The notes under the pieces were generated by a model. It did not search any database. It was not told the DNA's origin and was given only the letters and a program-made list of their open reading frames with translations. Shown one piece after another: positions 9,014 to 20,134 of a DNA stretch of 64,000 nucleotides. Position 1 is the first letter of the stretch, and each line of letters opens with the position of its first letter. The translations under genes and the position numbers were made by a program. Origin of the DNA: Elymus sibiricus (lineage: Eukaryota > Streptophyta > Magnoliopsida > Poales > Poaceae); contig CM077676.1 in assembly GCA_039707655.1 (NCBI GenBank), positions 185,190,936 to 185,254,935 on the forward strand, written 5' to 3'.

Positions 9014-9019
9014 AATAAA
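9014..9019 (+). terminator. Poly(A) signal of antisense B3 gene, copy 2
   Basis: AATAAA is 103 bp downstream of the B3 stop codon. A convergent AATAAA for the sense pol transcript lies on the minus strand at 9657-9662, so the two transcription units end facing each other. Confidence 0.55.
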
Positions 9020-9759
9020 ATGTGGCTGAGTACTTTTTTAATGAATATCTATTGTTTGTCGGGCTTAGATGAATGCATGCTATTCCCCTCGTTTTATTTC
9101 GTCTTTGTATGATTGTGTTCCCTATGCTGTTGGGAAACTTGCCGGTGTGCACACTTGCCACGAGCGCTTCGAGGAACAGGTCCTTAGCAGCCTGCTGGAG
9201 GTGCCGCAGCCGTCAAGGTAACTTGCCAGGCCAGAACGCAGCTGCTAAGCTTGCCGAGTGGACTCGAGGCAAACTAGAGCGCGGACTAATCACGACAAGG
9301 TTCCTTCGCGTGCAGGTTTTTTCATACAAACACAGAATCGTTCAAGGGAAACTGCAAACGTAACAAGGAAAAAGTTTCAAAGTTTTTCAACTTAGCTTTT
9401 CCTTGCACTGTCTCTCTTGTCGTATGAAATGATTGCTTGAACGTCATTAAAATGGTACCCCATCATCATTCCCCACAGGAAACTTGCACACGAGGGATCC
9501 TTCTGTCCTCTTAAGAAAAAGAAATTAAGAAGAGAAAAGAGTGGTTTGGGAACCTTGACGGTTCATTAGCCATTCCATACAAACTAAAGTGTAATCACAA
9601 CATCACATGCGTCCATATATAAATGAATATGTATGAAGAGTTACGAAACACTTAGCTTTATTATGCACAGGATCTGCGCCTGGTTTTGTACAAAGGATTA
9701 CAAGTCTTGCCGACAAAGCTTGTACAAAAGGGGTTGCCGGGGGACCCGGCAACCGCGCC

Positions 9760-10860
9760 TTATGGGTAGAACTTGCGAAGATGCTCAATATTCCATGAGT
9801 TCTGCACTGGGGTGCCATCTTCAGTCTCCAGATGGACTGCGCCAGGTCTGGTGACTCGTGCTACCCGATAAGGGCCTTCCCACTTTGGCGTCAACTTGTT
9901 GGATTTCTTGGCGGACTGAACGCGCCGAAGAACAAGGTTGCCTTCCTCAAGGCTCCGGGCATGCACTTTGCGGCTATGATAGCGGTGCAAAGCTTGTTGG
10001 TAGCGTGCAGCTCGCACAGCCGCCCGAAGACGATCCTCCTCAAGGAGCGTTGTTTCATCTTGCCGCAACTGCTCTTGCTCAGCTTCATCGTAAGCGAGCA
10101 CTCGAGGTGAGCCGTATATGCATTCCGTGGGGAGCACTGCTTCTGCACCATAGACTAGGGAGAAGGGTGTTTGGCCGGTAGCTCGATTTGGTTTCGTCTT
10201 GAGTGACCAAAGAACTGCCGGCAACTCATCAATCCAGCGTCTCCCACACTTGCGCAACCTGTCAAAGGTTCTTGTCTTGAGACCCCGCAGCACTTCAGTG
10301 TTCATCCTTTCCGCTTGGTCGTTGCTTCTTGGGTGAGCAACAGATGCAAAACAGATTTTGCCGCCAAGGTCCTGGATGTACTGCATGAAGGTGCGGCTCG
10401 TGAATTGTGTGCCGTTGTCGGTGATGATTCTGTTAGGAACCCTGAAACGGCAAACTAATCCTTTGAAGAACTTGACGGCTGATTGCGCTGTCACCTTCCT
10501 CCCTGGCTCCACTTCAGGCCACTTTGTGAACTTGTCGATGGCGACGTACAAGAACTCAAAGCTCCCGGTAGCGCGGGGGAAGGGGCCCAAGATATTGAGC
10601 CCCTAGACTGAAAAAGGCCAGGAGAGAGGGATTGTTTGAAGAGCTTGAGGTGGCTGATGTATGTTCTTTGAATGGAACTGGCATGATTCACACTTTGTTA
10701 CTAGCTCAGTTGCATCTTGGAGGGCAGTGGGCCAATAGAAGCCTTGCCGGAAAGCTTTGTCAGCAAGTGCCCTTGATCCTATGTGAGAGCCACATATGCC
10801 CCCATGTATCTCCACCAACAGCTTCAGTCCGTCTTTCCAGCAAATACACTTCAATTTCAC
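9760..10860 (-). pseudogene. Tat integrase (minus-strand element)
   Basis: Integrase inserts the element cDNA into host DNA. The frame carries an HHCC zinc-binding region in 10603-10860 (HGGICGSHI ... KCESCQFH). The catalytic core follows, with Asp in VAIDKFTKW (near 10536), Asp in ITDNGTQF and Glu in DQAERMN. The C-terminal part ends at NIEHLRKFYP and a stop at 9760. One nonsense codon, TAG at 10603-10605, replaces Trp (the plus-strand copy keeps Trp). It is otherwise in frame with the RNase H part upstream. AATAAA on the minus strand at 9657-9662 lies about 100 bp after the stop and is matched at 54951 in the other Tat copy. Confidence 0.85.
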
Positions 10861-10869
10861 ACTGTTTGG

Positions 10870-11733
10870 TCACTTTCTGTATAGAATGCTATCCACAAAC
10901 TGATACATACATGACTGACGAGCTACTTTCTCATCGGGAAGTTCTCCTGTTTGAAGGAAATGGACTATTTGCTGTGCCCATGCCAGAGCCTGCAGCTCGA
11001 CGACAAGGACTAAAGGCATTTCTTCGACCGCGGGAGCACTTGCCTCAGTGGCAAGAACCTGAGGTTCTGCGCGAAGCTGCTGCTCACCGACAGCTGTGTC
11101 ATTGTCTTCGGCACCCCTTTCGCCGGCGGCTTCTGGGAGTTCCGCCAGAAAATACTTGTCGGTATTCAACTTCCTTCTCTTACTGGCCTGCATTGATGGA
11201 GTGACTGTTGGTTGATTCAAATGGAGCACAAAAGTTCCTGGTTCCACAGGTAGCTTTTGAGCAGCACACTTTGATAGGTAATCAGCAATGCTGTTTTCTG
11301 CACGAGGGATGTGCTCTGTTTGTAACCCATCAAAGTGTGCCTCCAATTTCCTCACTTCTCCCACATACGCTTCCATCAACGGGCTCTGGTAATCTTTGTT
11401 TACTTGCTTCACAACAAGCTGTGAGGCACCGCGGATGATCAATTTTCTGATCCTAAGGTCCACTGCGATCCTAAGACCGGCAAGGAGCCCTTCGTACTCA
11501 GCAGTGTTGTTTGTAGCTTGCTCCCTGGGAAAATGTATTTGAACCACATACGGCACTCTGGTGGGTGCGACAAGTAGCACTCCGGCACTAGCGCCTTGCA
11601 GCGAGAAGGCACCGTCAAAGTACATGATCCATTCTTTGGCTGTCTCTTTGTCGGGAAGAGCTGTTTCTTGAATATCTTCGTCTTGCGTTGGTGTCCATTC
11701 TGCAATGAACTCCGCCAAGGCTCTGCTCTGGAA
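10870..11733 (-). pseudogene. Tat second RNase H and linker to integrase
   Basis: This is the additional archaeal-type RNase H found after the RT/RNase H in Tat elements. It is recognisable by YFDGAFSLQGA (first catalytic Asp near 11616), NTAEYEGLLAGL (Glu) and RGASQLVV. In the last motif the usual Asp is Ala; the plus-strand copy at 40690 keeps RGDSQLVV. A deletion of roughly 110 bp near 11735 shifts the frame relative to RT. The linker to integrase is Ala/Glu/Pro-rich. The enzyme would be inactive. Confidence 0.75.
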
Positions 11734-11878
11734 AGCGAGTGACGACGGTGATCTCGTGTGCTTGGAAGTAGTGACGCAGCTTTCTCGAAGCCATAAGAAG
11801 GCCGAAAAGCAACTTCTGTACCCCAGAGTATCTTGATCTAGACCCCTACAAAAGGGAACTAACAAAATACATGGGCCG

Positions 11879-13933
11879 CTATACCAGTTTCTTCTTCGGC
11901 ACCACTTGTTGATTAGCTTCATTTGCTTGTGCTGACTTTGCCGGAGAAGATTCCGGTTTGTCGCTGGACGGGCTTGCCGCGGCTGCTTCCTCGTCATCGA
12001 CTTCCCTCTGCGCCACTAATGCAGCACTAACCACTTGATTTGTTGCCGCTACATACAGCAGCAACGGCTCTTGTGGTCTAGGTGCAACTAGTGTTGGCGC
12101 GGAGGAGAGGTATCTTGTCAAGTCTTGCAGCGCGGCCTCTGCCTCCGGAGTCCATTTCATCGGAGCTGCCTTTTTCAAGATCTTGAAAAACGGTAGGGCG
12201 CGCTCAGCAGATCTTGAAATGAACCTACTCAAGGCAGCAACACAGCCGGCAAGATGCCGTACATCTTTGACGCTTTTTGGTGCTTGAATCTGCTCAATTG
12301 CTTTGATCTTGTCGGGATTTGCTTCCATTCCACATTGAGATACAAAGAATCCGAGAAGCTTGCCGGATGGAACGCCAAACACACACTTCTCGGGATTGAG
12401 CTTCAAATTGATTTTGCGCAAGTTTGCAAATGTTTCTTCTAAATCTTGAATGAGGGTTGATTTGTCCTTGGTTTTGACCACTATGTCATCCATATATGCT
12501 TCCACATTCCTATGCAGCTGGGGCTCAAAACCAATCTGGACTGCTCTCATGATTGTTGAACCAGCACTCTTTAATCCGAAAGGCATACGCACGAAGCAGT
12601 ATGTGCCACATGGAATAATGAATGCGGTTTTCTCCTCATCCTCCTTGGCCATGAATATCTGATGGTATCCAGAATATGCATCAAGGAAGGAGAGTAAATC
12701 GCAGCCGGAAGTAGAGTCTACAATTTGATCAATGCGTGGCAAAGGGAAAGGATCCTTTGGACATGCTTTGTTAATATCAGTGTAGTCAATACAAAGTCTC
12801 CACTTTCCATTTGCTTTGCGCACCACAACTGGATTTGCCAACCAAGTTGGATGTAGTACACCTCTAACCAAACCTGCTACTTCAAGCTTCTTGATTTCCT
12901 TGGCAATGAACTATTGCTGCTCCAAAGCTTGCTTCCTAACTTTCTGCTTGATGGGCTGAGCGTGGGGACAGACAAGAAGGTGGTGCTCAATTACCTCCCT
13001 GGGAACATCGGGGATGTCAGATGGTCGCCATGCAAATACATCGACATTCGCCCGCAGGAAGGCAATGAGCGTGCTTTCCTATTTGCTGTCAAGGGTGGCA
13101 CTGATGGTGAAGGTACCGTCAGTGCCGTCCTCCCTCGCCGGCACCTTTTTGGTTGCTGGTGAAGTAGCTTTGGATTTCTTACTGGCAGAGCACTCCGGTA
13201 GGTCTTCAACAGGCGCGCAACACTCCGAAGAGGCGCGCTTCCCAGAATCCTTGCCAGAGGTCTTGCCGGACTTCTTGCTTTTCTTCTTGTTGGTGGGAGC
13301 TGGCGCCTTGGCGGCCTCTGCTGCAACCGCATCTCTGTACATCTTATCGACGCAGATAACTGCATCTTTCTTGTCAGAGTTGATGGAAATGACACCCATC
13401 GGCCCTGGCATCTTCAACGTATTGTAAGTGTAGTGAGATGCTGCCATGAATTTTGCCAAGGCTGGGCGGCCAAGAATTCCATTATACGGCAAGGGGATCT
13501 TGACAACGTCAAACACAATCTTTTCTATTCTGTAATTCAATTCCCCACCAAACTTCACCGGCAATGTGATCTTTCCCTTGGTCTGGCTTCTTCCCGGGTT
13601 TACTCCTTGAAAAGTGCCGGTTTTCTCGAGCTCCTCGTCAGGAATCTTTAGCCTCTTGATTACTTCCGGAGAAATCAAATTTAGGCTAGCCCCAACATCA
13701 ACTAACATTTTCGTGACCTGGAGGTTGCAAATTGTTGGCGAAACCAACAACGGCAAACACCCGACCGCGGTAGTGCGATCTGGGTGATCCTCGGCATCGA
13801 AAATGATAGGCGTGTGAGACCACTTGAGTGGCTTTGGAGAGCCTATTGCCGGTTCTGCTGCATTAACCTCACGTGCCCACTGCTTAAGTTGGCAGTGAGA
13901 GGAGTGCAAAGATGCACCTCCGTCAATGCACAT
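11879..13933 (-). pseudogene. Tat protease and reverse transcriptase
   Basis: The protease is in 13079-13933. Its active site is near 13699 and reads LVDVGASLNLIS, where D-[TSG]-G is usual, and its flap-side motif is YNGILGRPAL. RT follows with WRLCIDYTDIN, FLDAYSGYHQI and the catalytic YMDDIVV near 12496. A degenerate RNase H tether and an acidic linker ending KKKLV come next. In-frame stops are TAG at 13079-13081, TAG at 12911-12913 and TAG at 11879-11881. The last is shared with the other Tat copy at 40400-40402. All parts are in one frame with gag. Confidence 0.85.
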
Positions 13934-16029
13934 GGCCTCAGTTGCCTTCTGGAATTCCTGTTCACTGGACTCTCCATCGTCCTCTTCCTCTTCACTTCCA
14001 TCATCTTCCTCTTTGTTTTCGCGGCCTCTAGCAGGCTTCTCTTTCTGCAGCCTGGCCTTGCCATGACGGCCTCCTCGACCACCACGGCCCTTTTTGCCGG
14101 ATCCACCGGCACCATCTTGACCCTTCTCTTTGTCACGTTTTTCAGATTCAGCCTTCTATTTCTCAACAAGGTGCTCGACTTGTCGTCACTCTTGGAGATC
14201 GTGGCCCTTGGTGCGGTGAATCTTGCAGTACGGCCCATCAGACTTGCTGGCCTTCTCGTTTGCCGCCGCCTCCTGGCAAGTGGCGCATACAGCAGCCTCC
14301 TTACCGGAGTTCTCAGTCTTAGCTTTCTTGGTGGACTTAGAGTTGCCGGAGCCCTCAACGGCCATAACAGTTTTGCCTTTCTGCTTCCTGTTGCGCTTTC
14401 GGCCCTTTTTCCTCGGGGTGGCAGCATCGTCATCCTCGGAATCTACCTCGGCACTAGCATCCTCCCCGGGAAGCCTTCTTCCTTCCTCAGTGCGTGCGCA
14501 CTTATCTGCCAACATATAGAGCTCATTGACGGTTTTGGGCAGCTTGACGTTCATCTTCTCCCGCATCCTCCGATTGCGCACATTCGTGTGAAAGGCGGCA
14601 ATGACGGCTGCGGGGTGCACATCTGGAATGTTACGGTGTACACGGCTGAACCTCTGGATGTACTTGTGCAAAGTTTCTCCATCTCTTTGCGGAATCACTT
14701 GCAGGTCGCTGGGCTATCCAGGGGCCTTGTGGTCTCCGGTAAAGGCACCAACAAACTCATTACAGAGATCTGCCCACGAAGAAATGGAGTTCTCCGGCAA
14801 GTTCATCAGCCAAGATCTCACGTTGGGCTTCAGCACGAAAAGTAGTTGGCGAGTATTTTCTCATCTCTTCCTCCGGCAGCTTGCACGGCAATCGTGTAGA
14901 TGCCCAGAAATTCTGCCAGGTTCAGCTTGCCGTCGTACTTTTCTGGTACTTCTGGCTTGAAGGCCCAGACGGACGGCCATCGGACTTGCCGCAGCTCACG
15001 GGTGAAGGCGGTACATCCAACCTCGTAAGGCAGATACCCGCCAACCCCTGGCACAGGCTCATCAACGATGAGGCCGTTGCGCGCGTCGGATTGACGGCGC
15101 GCCTCCCGACGCCGTTCAATGGTGGTGCGGGCGTCCTCCACCCGCCTGTCCCGCAGCACTTGCCGCTGATCTTGCCACGCTCGCGGATCCGAAGAGGCCA
15201 TCGACATCTCGTCGGGCTCAAAAGATCATTGAGCCTGCCGCGGTTGTTGACGTTGCTGCTGTTGAGACTGTTGCTACTGGGGTGATTGCACCGTTAGCGC
15301 AGCACCGTCAACGCGGCCACCAGTTAGAGCTACTGGTGGTGGCTGCGGACGCCATGAGGGCTCCGCTTGCTGTGATTTGCTCGCCTCGACAAACCCAATC
15401 AGGCTCTGGATGGTGGCTCTCCATTCATCCATTTTCTCTGCTGCCGGAGAGAAGTTCAGCAGCATCTGGGCTTGCGCCATCGCCTCTGCTGCTGTGGCTG
15501 GCATGGCCGGAAGCGAAGAGCGCGACGTAGCTCTACTCCTGGCAGAGCCAGCAGGAGCGCCATTGCGGTCTTGCTGCCACGGCACATGATCAGCTGCAGG
15601 TTGCCGTGGCGGAGGTGAAGCCTGGGGATCCGGAACTTGATCGACAGGGGTCTTGCCGTGAGGTCGCCGTTGCCCTGAGTCGTTGACGCCGCTCGGAGTT
15701 GCACTGCGCCCATTATGCGAGGGGAGCGGCGTCTATCCTGAAGCAGCATCTCTGGGCGCCGCTGCGGCGGGATCTTGGCTCGCGCCAGTCTGGGCATTGC
15801 TGCTACGGTGGATGTGTTCGTCGGCGCGGCGAGGAGGAGGAGGAAAACGTCCATCTGCCCCGCCCGCGCCGTCTCGACTTTGTTCACCAAAGGGTCGAGG
15901 AAGTCGACCGCCTCCAGCGCGCTCGTCTCCTGCACTGACCACGGTGGGCATGGCGACCGCGCCACCTGCGCCGCCTGCGGATACGCTCGAAGGGGCCGTC
16001 ATCGTGATGCCCTTCTTCTTGGGGGCCAT
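13934..16029 (-). pseudogene. Tat gag
   Basis: The likely start is ATG 16027-16029 (MAPKKKGITM), about 100 bp after the primer-binding site. A low-complexity N-terminus follows, then the retrotransposon gag core around 14700-15100 (WPSVWAFKPEVPEKYDGK; LHKYIQRFSRVHRNIP). A basic stretch and a zinc-knuckle-like CKIHRTKGHDLQE come next. The Cys that should follow is a TGA at 14186-14188. Frameshifts lie within 15270-15970 and near 14828, and another TAG lies about 30 bases beyond the knuckle. It packages RNA in an active element; here it is dead. Confidence 0.75.
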
Positions 16030-16112
16030 CGACAACGAGGAGAACAGTGATGAAGCTGATGAAGCTGATGTGCAAACCACTGATTCAGGTTCGCCCAAGC
16101 GATTCCCCTACC

Positions 16113-16124
16113 TGGCGCGCCAAA
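16113..16124 (-). other. Primer-binding site of the Tat element
   Basis: The minus strand reads TTTGGCGCGCCAGGTAGG two bases after the 5' LTR end. Its position between LTR and gag identifies the 5' end of the element. Confidence 0.7.
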
Positions 16125-16126
16125 GA

Positions 16127-17001
16127 TGTCGTGGGTACGGCCATCTATGAGGCCATCTAGCCCCTTGTGGTTCGGCAGAGGAGATCAACGTGCACAAAGA
16201 GCAGAATCAATGGAGAAAGCAAGGGATTTACCCAGGTTCGGGCCACCGTGAGGTGTAAAACCCTACTCCTGCTTTGGTGTATTGGATGTGTGAGAGCACA
16301 AGTACAAGGAGCGCTTCTCCCGGCAAGGTGCGGAGAGAGCAGCTACGCATGCAAGACGTGCTGGTGTTTGAAAAAGGATCTGAATCCCCCTAACTGTTGC
16401 CCTAGCCCTCCTTTTATAGCTCAAGGGGTTACCACAGTGGCAAAACAGTAATTACAAGTCCATTAGACAGCAAACAGTGCGATCATACCTAACTCTGTCA
16501 GTTTAGGACAAAAGCATTAAATGCACCGTTAGGTGTCATGTGGAGAGGTAGCCCCGGCAAGGTTTCTGCACTGCTCGCCCAGCTACCTCCTATTAGCCTG
16601 ACACGCCTCCTAGACGGGTGTCATTAAAGGCAAATCTTATCCCTGTGTGCTGACACGTGCACGACAAATCTCACCAACCAGCCTACACGGTCAACACTTC
16701 ACCGATTAGCGACTAACTGCCCGGTGAGGTGGAGCGCTGGAGGGCTGGCGAAAGCTTGACTGCACGGAGCTTGCCGGGTCTTCGCCTTGTCGGTTCAGCC
16801 ATGCCGGCAAGGAACGTCTTCATCCTCAGTACTAGTTGAGTGCTTGTTAATGCTTCGTCTTGAGCTTCTCTCCAGTAGTTTCTGTGGTTGGGTCTTGAAT
16901 CATGTTAATTGGCAAGTTTCGGCAAGCCTTGGCCGGCAAGGAGGCTGCTACCATCTGTGCATAAGTCAGGGTATAAAATACCCATGTTTTATACACCGAC
17001 A
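16127..17001 (-). repeat. 5' LTR of the minus-strand Tat element
   Basis: 875 bp, with TG...CA ends on both strands, followed by the AATTG duplication at 17002-17006. It carries the palindrome GGGTATAAAATACCC at 16969-16983. It is the same length as the outer 3' LTR. Confidence 0.9.
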
Positions 17002-17454
17002 AATTGGTTCATACTTTTTAACGCGCTTCAGCTTTTTCAACTCCCACTCAATACATGAGCGCAAGCCATGGATATAGCACTATGGGTGGAATAGAGTATG
17101 GTAATAGAGATAAATAGGAGAAGTCAAAAATGGAGAAAGTCTCACATCAACGAGGCTTATCAACGGGCTATTGAGATGTCCATCAATTGATGTCAATGCG
17201 AGGAGTAGGGATTGCCATGCAATGGATGCACTAAGAGCTATAAGTGTATGAAAGCTCAACATGAAAACTAAGTGGGTGCGCATCCAACTTGCTTGCTCAT
17301 GAAGACCTCGGGCATTTGAGGAAGCCCATCATCGGAATATACAAGCCAAGTTCTATAATGAAAAATTCCCACTACAATATAAAAGTGACAAAATAGTAGA
17401 TTCTCTATATGAAAAAATGGTGCAACTCTGAAGCACAAGTGTGGAAAAAGATAG

Positions 17455-17585
17455 TAACATTGCCCCTTCTCTCTTTTTCTCTCATTTATTTTTTCTTTTT
17501 CTTTTCTTTCTTTCCCATTTTTTTCTTTTCTTTTTTTTCTTTTTTTTGATGGCTCTTTTTCGCCTCTTTTTTCTATTTTTTTATC
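17455..17585 (-). repeat. Long polypyrimidine/polypurine tract
   Basis: About 130 bp, almost all T and C on the plus strand and therefore A and G in the element's sense strand. It lies in the 3' noncoding part of the Athila-like unit. It could be slippage-grown low-complexity DNA. Nothing in it is translated. Confidence 0.7.
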
Positions 17586-18544
17586 TTCGTCCGGAGTCTC
17601 ATCCCGACTTGTGGGGGAATCATAGCCACTGTCATCCTTTCCTCACTGGGACAATGCTCTAATAATGATGATGATCACACCTCTATTTACTTACAACTCA
17701 AAATTACAACTCGATACTAGAACAAAATATGACTCTATATGAATGCCTCTGGTAGTGTACCAGGATGTGCAATGATGCTAGAGTAACATGTATAAAAATG
17801 ATGAATGGCGGCCGAGCCACAAATACTATGTCAGCTATATGATCATGCAAAGCAATATGACAATGATGATGTGTGTCATAAAAATGGAACGATGGATGTT
17901 GCATGGCAATATATCTCAGAATGGCTATGGAAATGCCATGATAGCTAGGTATAGTGGCTGTTTTGAGGAAGATATAAAGAGGCTTATGTGTGATAGAGAG
18001 TATCATATCACGGGGTTTGGATGCACCGGCGAAGTTTGCACCAACTCTCGATGTGAGAAAGGGCAATGCACGGTACCGAAGAGGCTAGCAAATTGTGTAA
18101 AGGTGAGAGTGCGTATAATCCATGGACTCACATTAGTCATAAAGAACTCACATACTTATTGCAAAAGTTTATTAGCCCTCGAAGCAAAGTACTACTACGC
18201 ATGCCCCTAGGGGGAGGTTGGTAGGAGTTAACCATCGCGTGCCCCGGACCGCCACACAAAGGAAGACAATCAATAATAATTCATGCTCCAACTTCTTAGC
18301 ATAACGACAGACCATACGTGCATGCTCCAGGAATCACAAACCTTAACTCAATTATTCTTACGAAACCACAATTATCTACTAATACCTCCCACATATTCCC
18401 ATCTTAATATCGCAAAACTATTGCAAGGAATCAAATTTATGATATCCAGTGATCTACATGAATGCTTTTATTATATCCTTCTTGAATACCTATCATATCA
18501 GGACCAAATTCATAACCCGTGCATATTACCATTGCTATCATGAG

Positions 18545-18680
18545 ACTCTCAAAAAGGTATAAGTGAAGCATGAGAGTGCAACTATTTCTTTAAAATATCA
18601 TCACCGCCGTGCTCTAAAAGATATAAGTGAAGCACTAGAGCAACTGCCTAGCTCAAAAGATATAAGTGAAGCACATAGAG
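18545..18680 (-). repeat. Hairpin repeats of the right Athila-like unit
   Basis: These are the same conserved-core hairpins as at 94-250, with one unit fewer. The stems are ACTCTCA/TGAGAGT (18545-18551/18571-18577) and TGCTCTA/TAGAGCA (18610-18616/18636-18642). In the left unit the first stem has decayed to five pairs. Confidence 0.7.
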
Positions 18681-19443
18681 TATTCTAACAAATCATGAAT
18701 AATGTGTGTCCCACTCAAAAAGGTGTGTTCAGCAAAGATGATTGTGACAAACTAAAAGGCAAGCAAAAGCAAACAAACTATTTCACAAGACGCTCCAAGT
18801 AAAACACATATCATGTGATGAATAAAAATATAGCTCCAAGTGAGTTACCGATAGATTGTAGACGAAAAAGGGGATGCCTTCCGGGGCATTACCAAGCTTA
18901 GACGCTTGAGTCTTCCTTGAATATTACCTTGGGGTGCCTTGTGCATCCCCAAGCTTAGGCTCTTGCCACTCCCTATTCCTTTGTCCATGGTAGTCTCAGC
19001 CAAAACTTGAAAACTTTAGCACACAAAACTCAACAGAAACCTCGTGAGATCCGTTTGCATAACTAACAAATCTTAAACTTTAGGTACTGTAGTAAATTGA
19101 TTCATTTTTAATATTGGCATAATGCTACTGTACTCCAACTTCTCCATGACTCATACCCCCCGATACGATCCATGGGTTCATCAAAATAAGCAAACTATGC
19201 AACAAAAACAGAATCTGTCTAAAACAGAACAGTCTGTAAAGATCTATTTAAAAGCCATACTTCTGTAACTCAAAAAATTATGAAAAATTAGGACAACGTG
19301 GGAAATTCATATACCAATACTGTGTACAAATTTCAAATTTTTCTGATTCTCCAGTACAGAATTAAAATTCCAGCACTGGACACAAAACTTTCTGTTTTCC
19401 AAACAGCATCAATTATACTATCTTCCAAATCATCCCAAAGGCA

Positions 19444-19938
19444 TTACTTGGGACAAACACTAATTAAAACATGGTGATCATGAAAAACATATCGCAACAT
19501 ATATTCCTCATTATATAAAATTTCATCTATCACAGGATTTTCCTGACTCATATTATAGAAATCAAAGATCTCTCTAGCTTCTCGCACTATGTAATCAAAC
19601 TCATTCATAAGGATAAGAGCAGCTATCTTTTTAGCTTTGCGGTTATTTATAACCGGCAACTCATAAAACAATCTTTGCATGGTAGGATGGGTACGAATAA
19701 ATCTTCTTTCAAGTTTAAGAATGAGTGCGGAGATAGCTTCCCCATAACTATTGGTTCTTTTAAGAATTGGGGTGTCATTACAAACCAAAGTTCCCGTGCA
19801 ATTAAAAAACTCTTGAATAAAATTCTTCCCTATGATATTTCCACTCCCAACTACAAAAAAATTTGAGTCTAAATTTGAGGGAATTTATACCTTAGGAATT
19901 TTAGTATCCTCATCTTTTTCAATGACAAAATCAGACAT
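19444..19938 (-). pseudogene. Unknown non-gag ORF of Athila-like element, truncated copy
   Basis: A second copy of the ORF at 1161-1900, starting at ATG 19936-19938. It lacks the one-base loss of the left copy but has a TAA (Glu in the left copy) about 17 codons in. Its last third is removed by a deletion of about 380 bp that fuses HDHH to unrelated frame. Residue identity with the left copy is high over the shared 150 residues, including the block EFDYIVREAREIFDFYN. Confidence 0.55.
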
Positions 19939-20108
19939 AGTGGCAACTTCAAGTAAACTAGCAAACAAAATATTTTTGTGTTTTTGTAAAAAAAATTAGA
20001 AGTGGGGGAGATGAAAATGAGAGGCAAATTAAAATAAAAGGTAAATAAATTAAATGCAAGTGAATGATAATTTGTGCGAAGATACTTGGTAATTTTGATG
20101 ATGTATCC

Positions 20109-20125
20109 CTGGCAACGGCGCCAGA
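20109..20125 (-). other. Primer-binding region of the right Athila-like unit
   Basis: The minus strand reads TCTGGCGCCGTTGCCAGG, about ten bases from the LTR end at 20135. It matches the primer-binding sequences at 2077 and 27081. Confidence 0.7.
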
Positions 20126-20134
20126 AATTCTTCC

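Larger units (their letters stand above)
6713..9441 (-). repeat. Tandem duplication unit 2
   Basis: The right-hand copy of the 2.73 kb unit, contiguous with pol at 9760. It contains the middle LTR, the second antisense B3 gene and the noncoding stretch that leads to the end of pol. The B3 reading frame is better preserved here than in unit 1. Confidence 0.8.
3983..17001 (-). mobile_element. Complete Tat-lineage gypsy retrotransposon with three LTRs
   Basis: The outer LTRs (3983-4857 and 16127-17001, both 875 bp) begin and end TG...CA and are flanked by the same five bases, AATTG, at 3978-3982 and 17002-17006, so this is one insertion. Read leftwards, the order is 5' LTR, PBS (16113-16124), gag, protease, RT, a second (archaeal-type) RNase H, integrase, then a 3' region carrying an antisense gene, then 3' LTR. 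The additional RNase H and the antisense gene between pol and 3' LTR fit the Tat lineage. The 3' region plus LTR is present twice in tandem (3983-6712 and 6713-about 9441). All coding parts are broken. Confidence 0.85.
3661..20134 (-). mobile_element. Athila-like internal domain, right unit of the array, split by a Tat element
   Basis: This internal domain occupies 3661-3977 and 17007-20134, with the Tat element 3983-17001 and its AATTG target duplication in between. Together with LTRs 2105-3660 and 20135-21692 it makes one full unit. From right to left it holds the primer-binding region (20109-20125), a damaged copy of the unknown ORF (19444-19938), an internal polypurine-like block (18943-18956), hairpin repeats (18545-18680), a long noncoding stretch and the polypurine tract. 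The ORF in 17788-18210 is a chance frame on the other strand. No pol is present. Confidence 0.75.

Noticed and set aside
17788..18210. 140-codon frame on the plus strand with several Cys residues
   Set aside because: It lies antisense in the 3' noncoding part of the Athila-like unit. The corresponding part of the related element (about 23280-24600) has no such frame.
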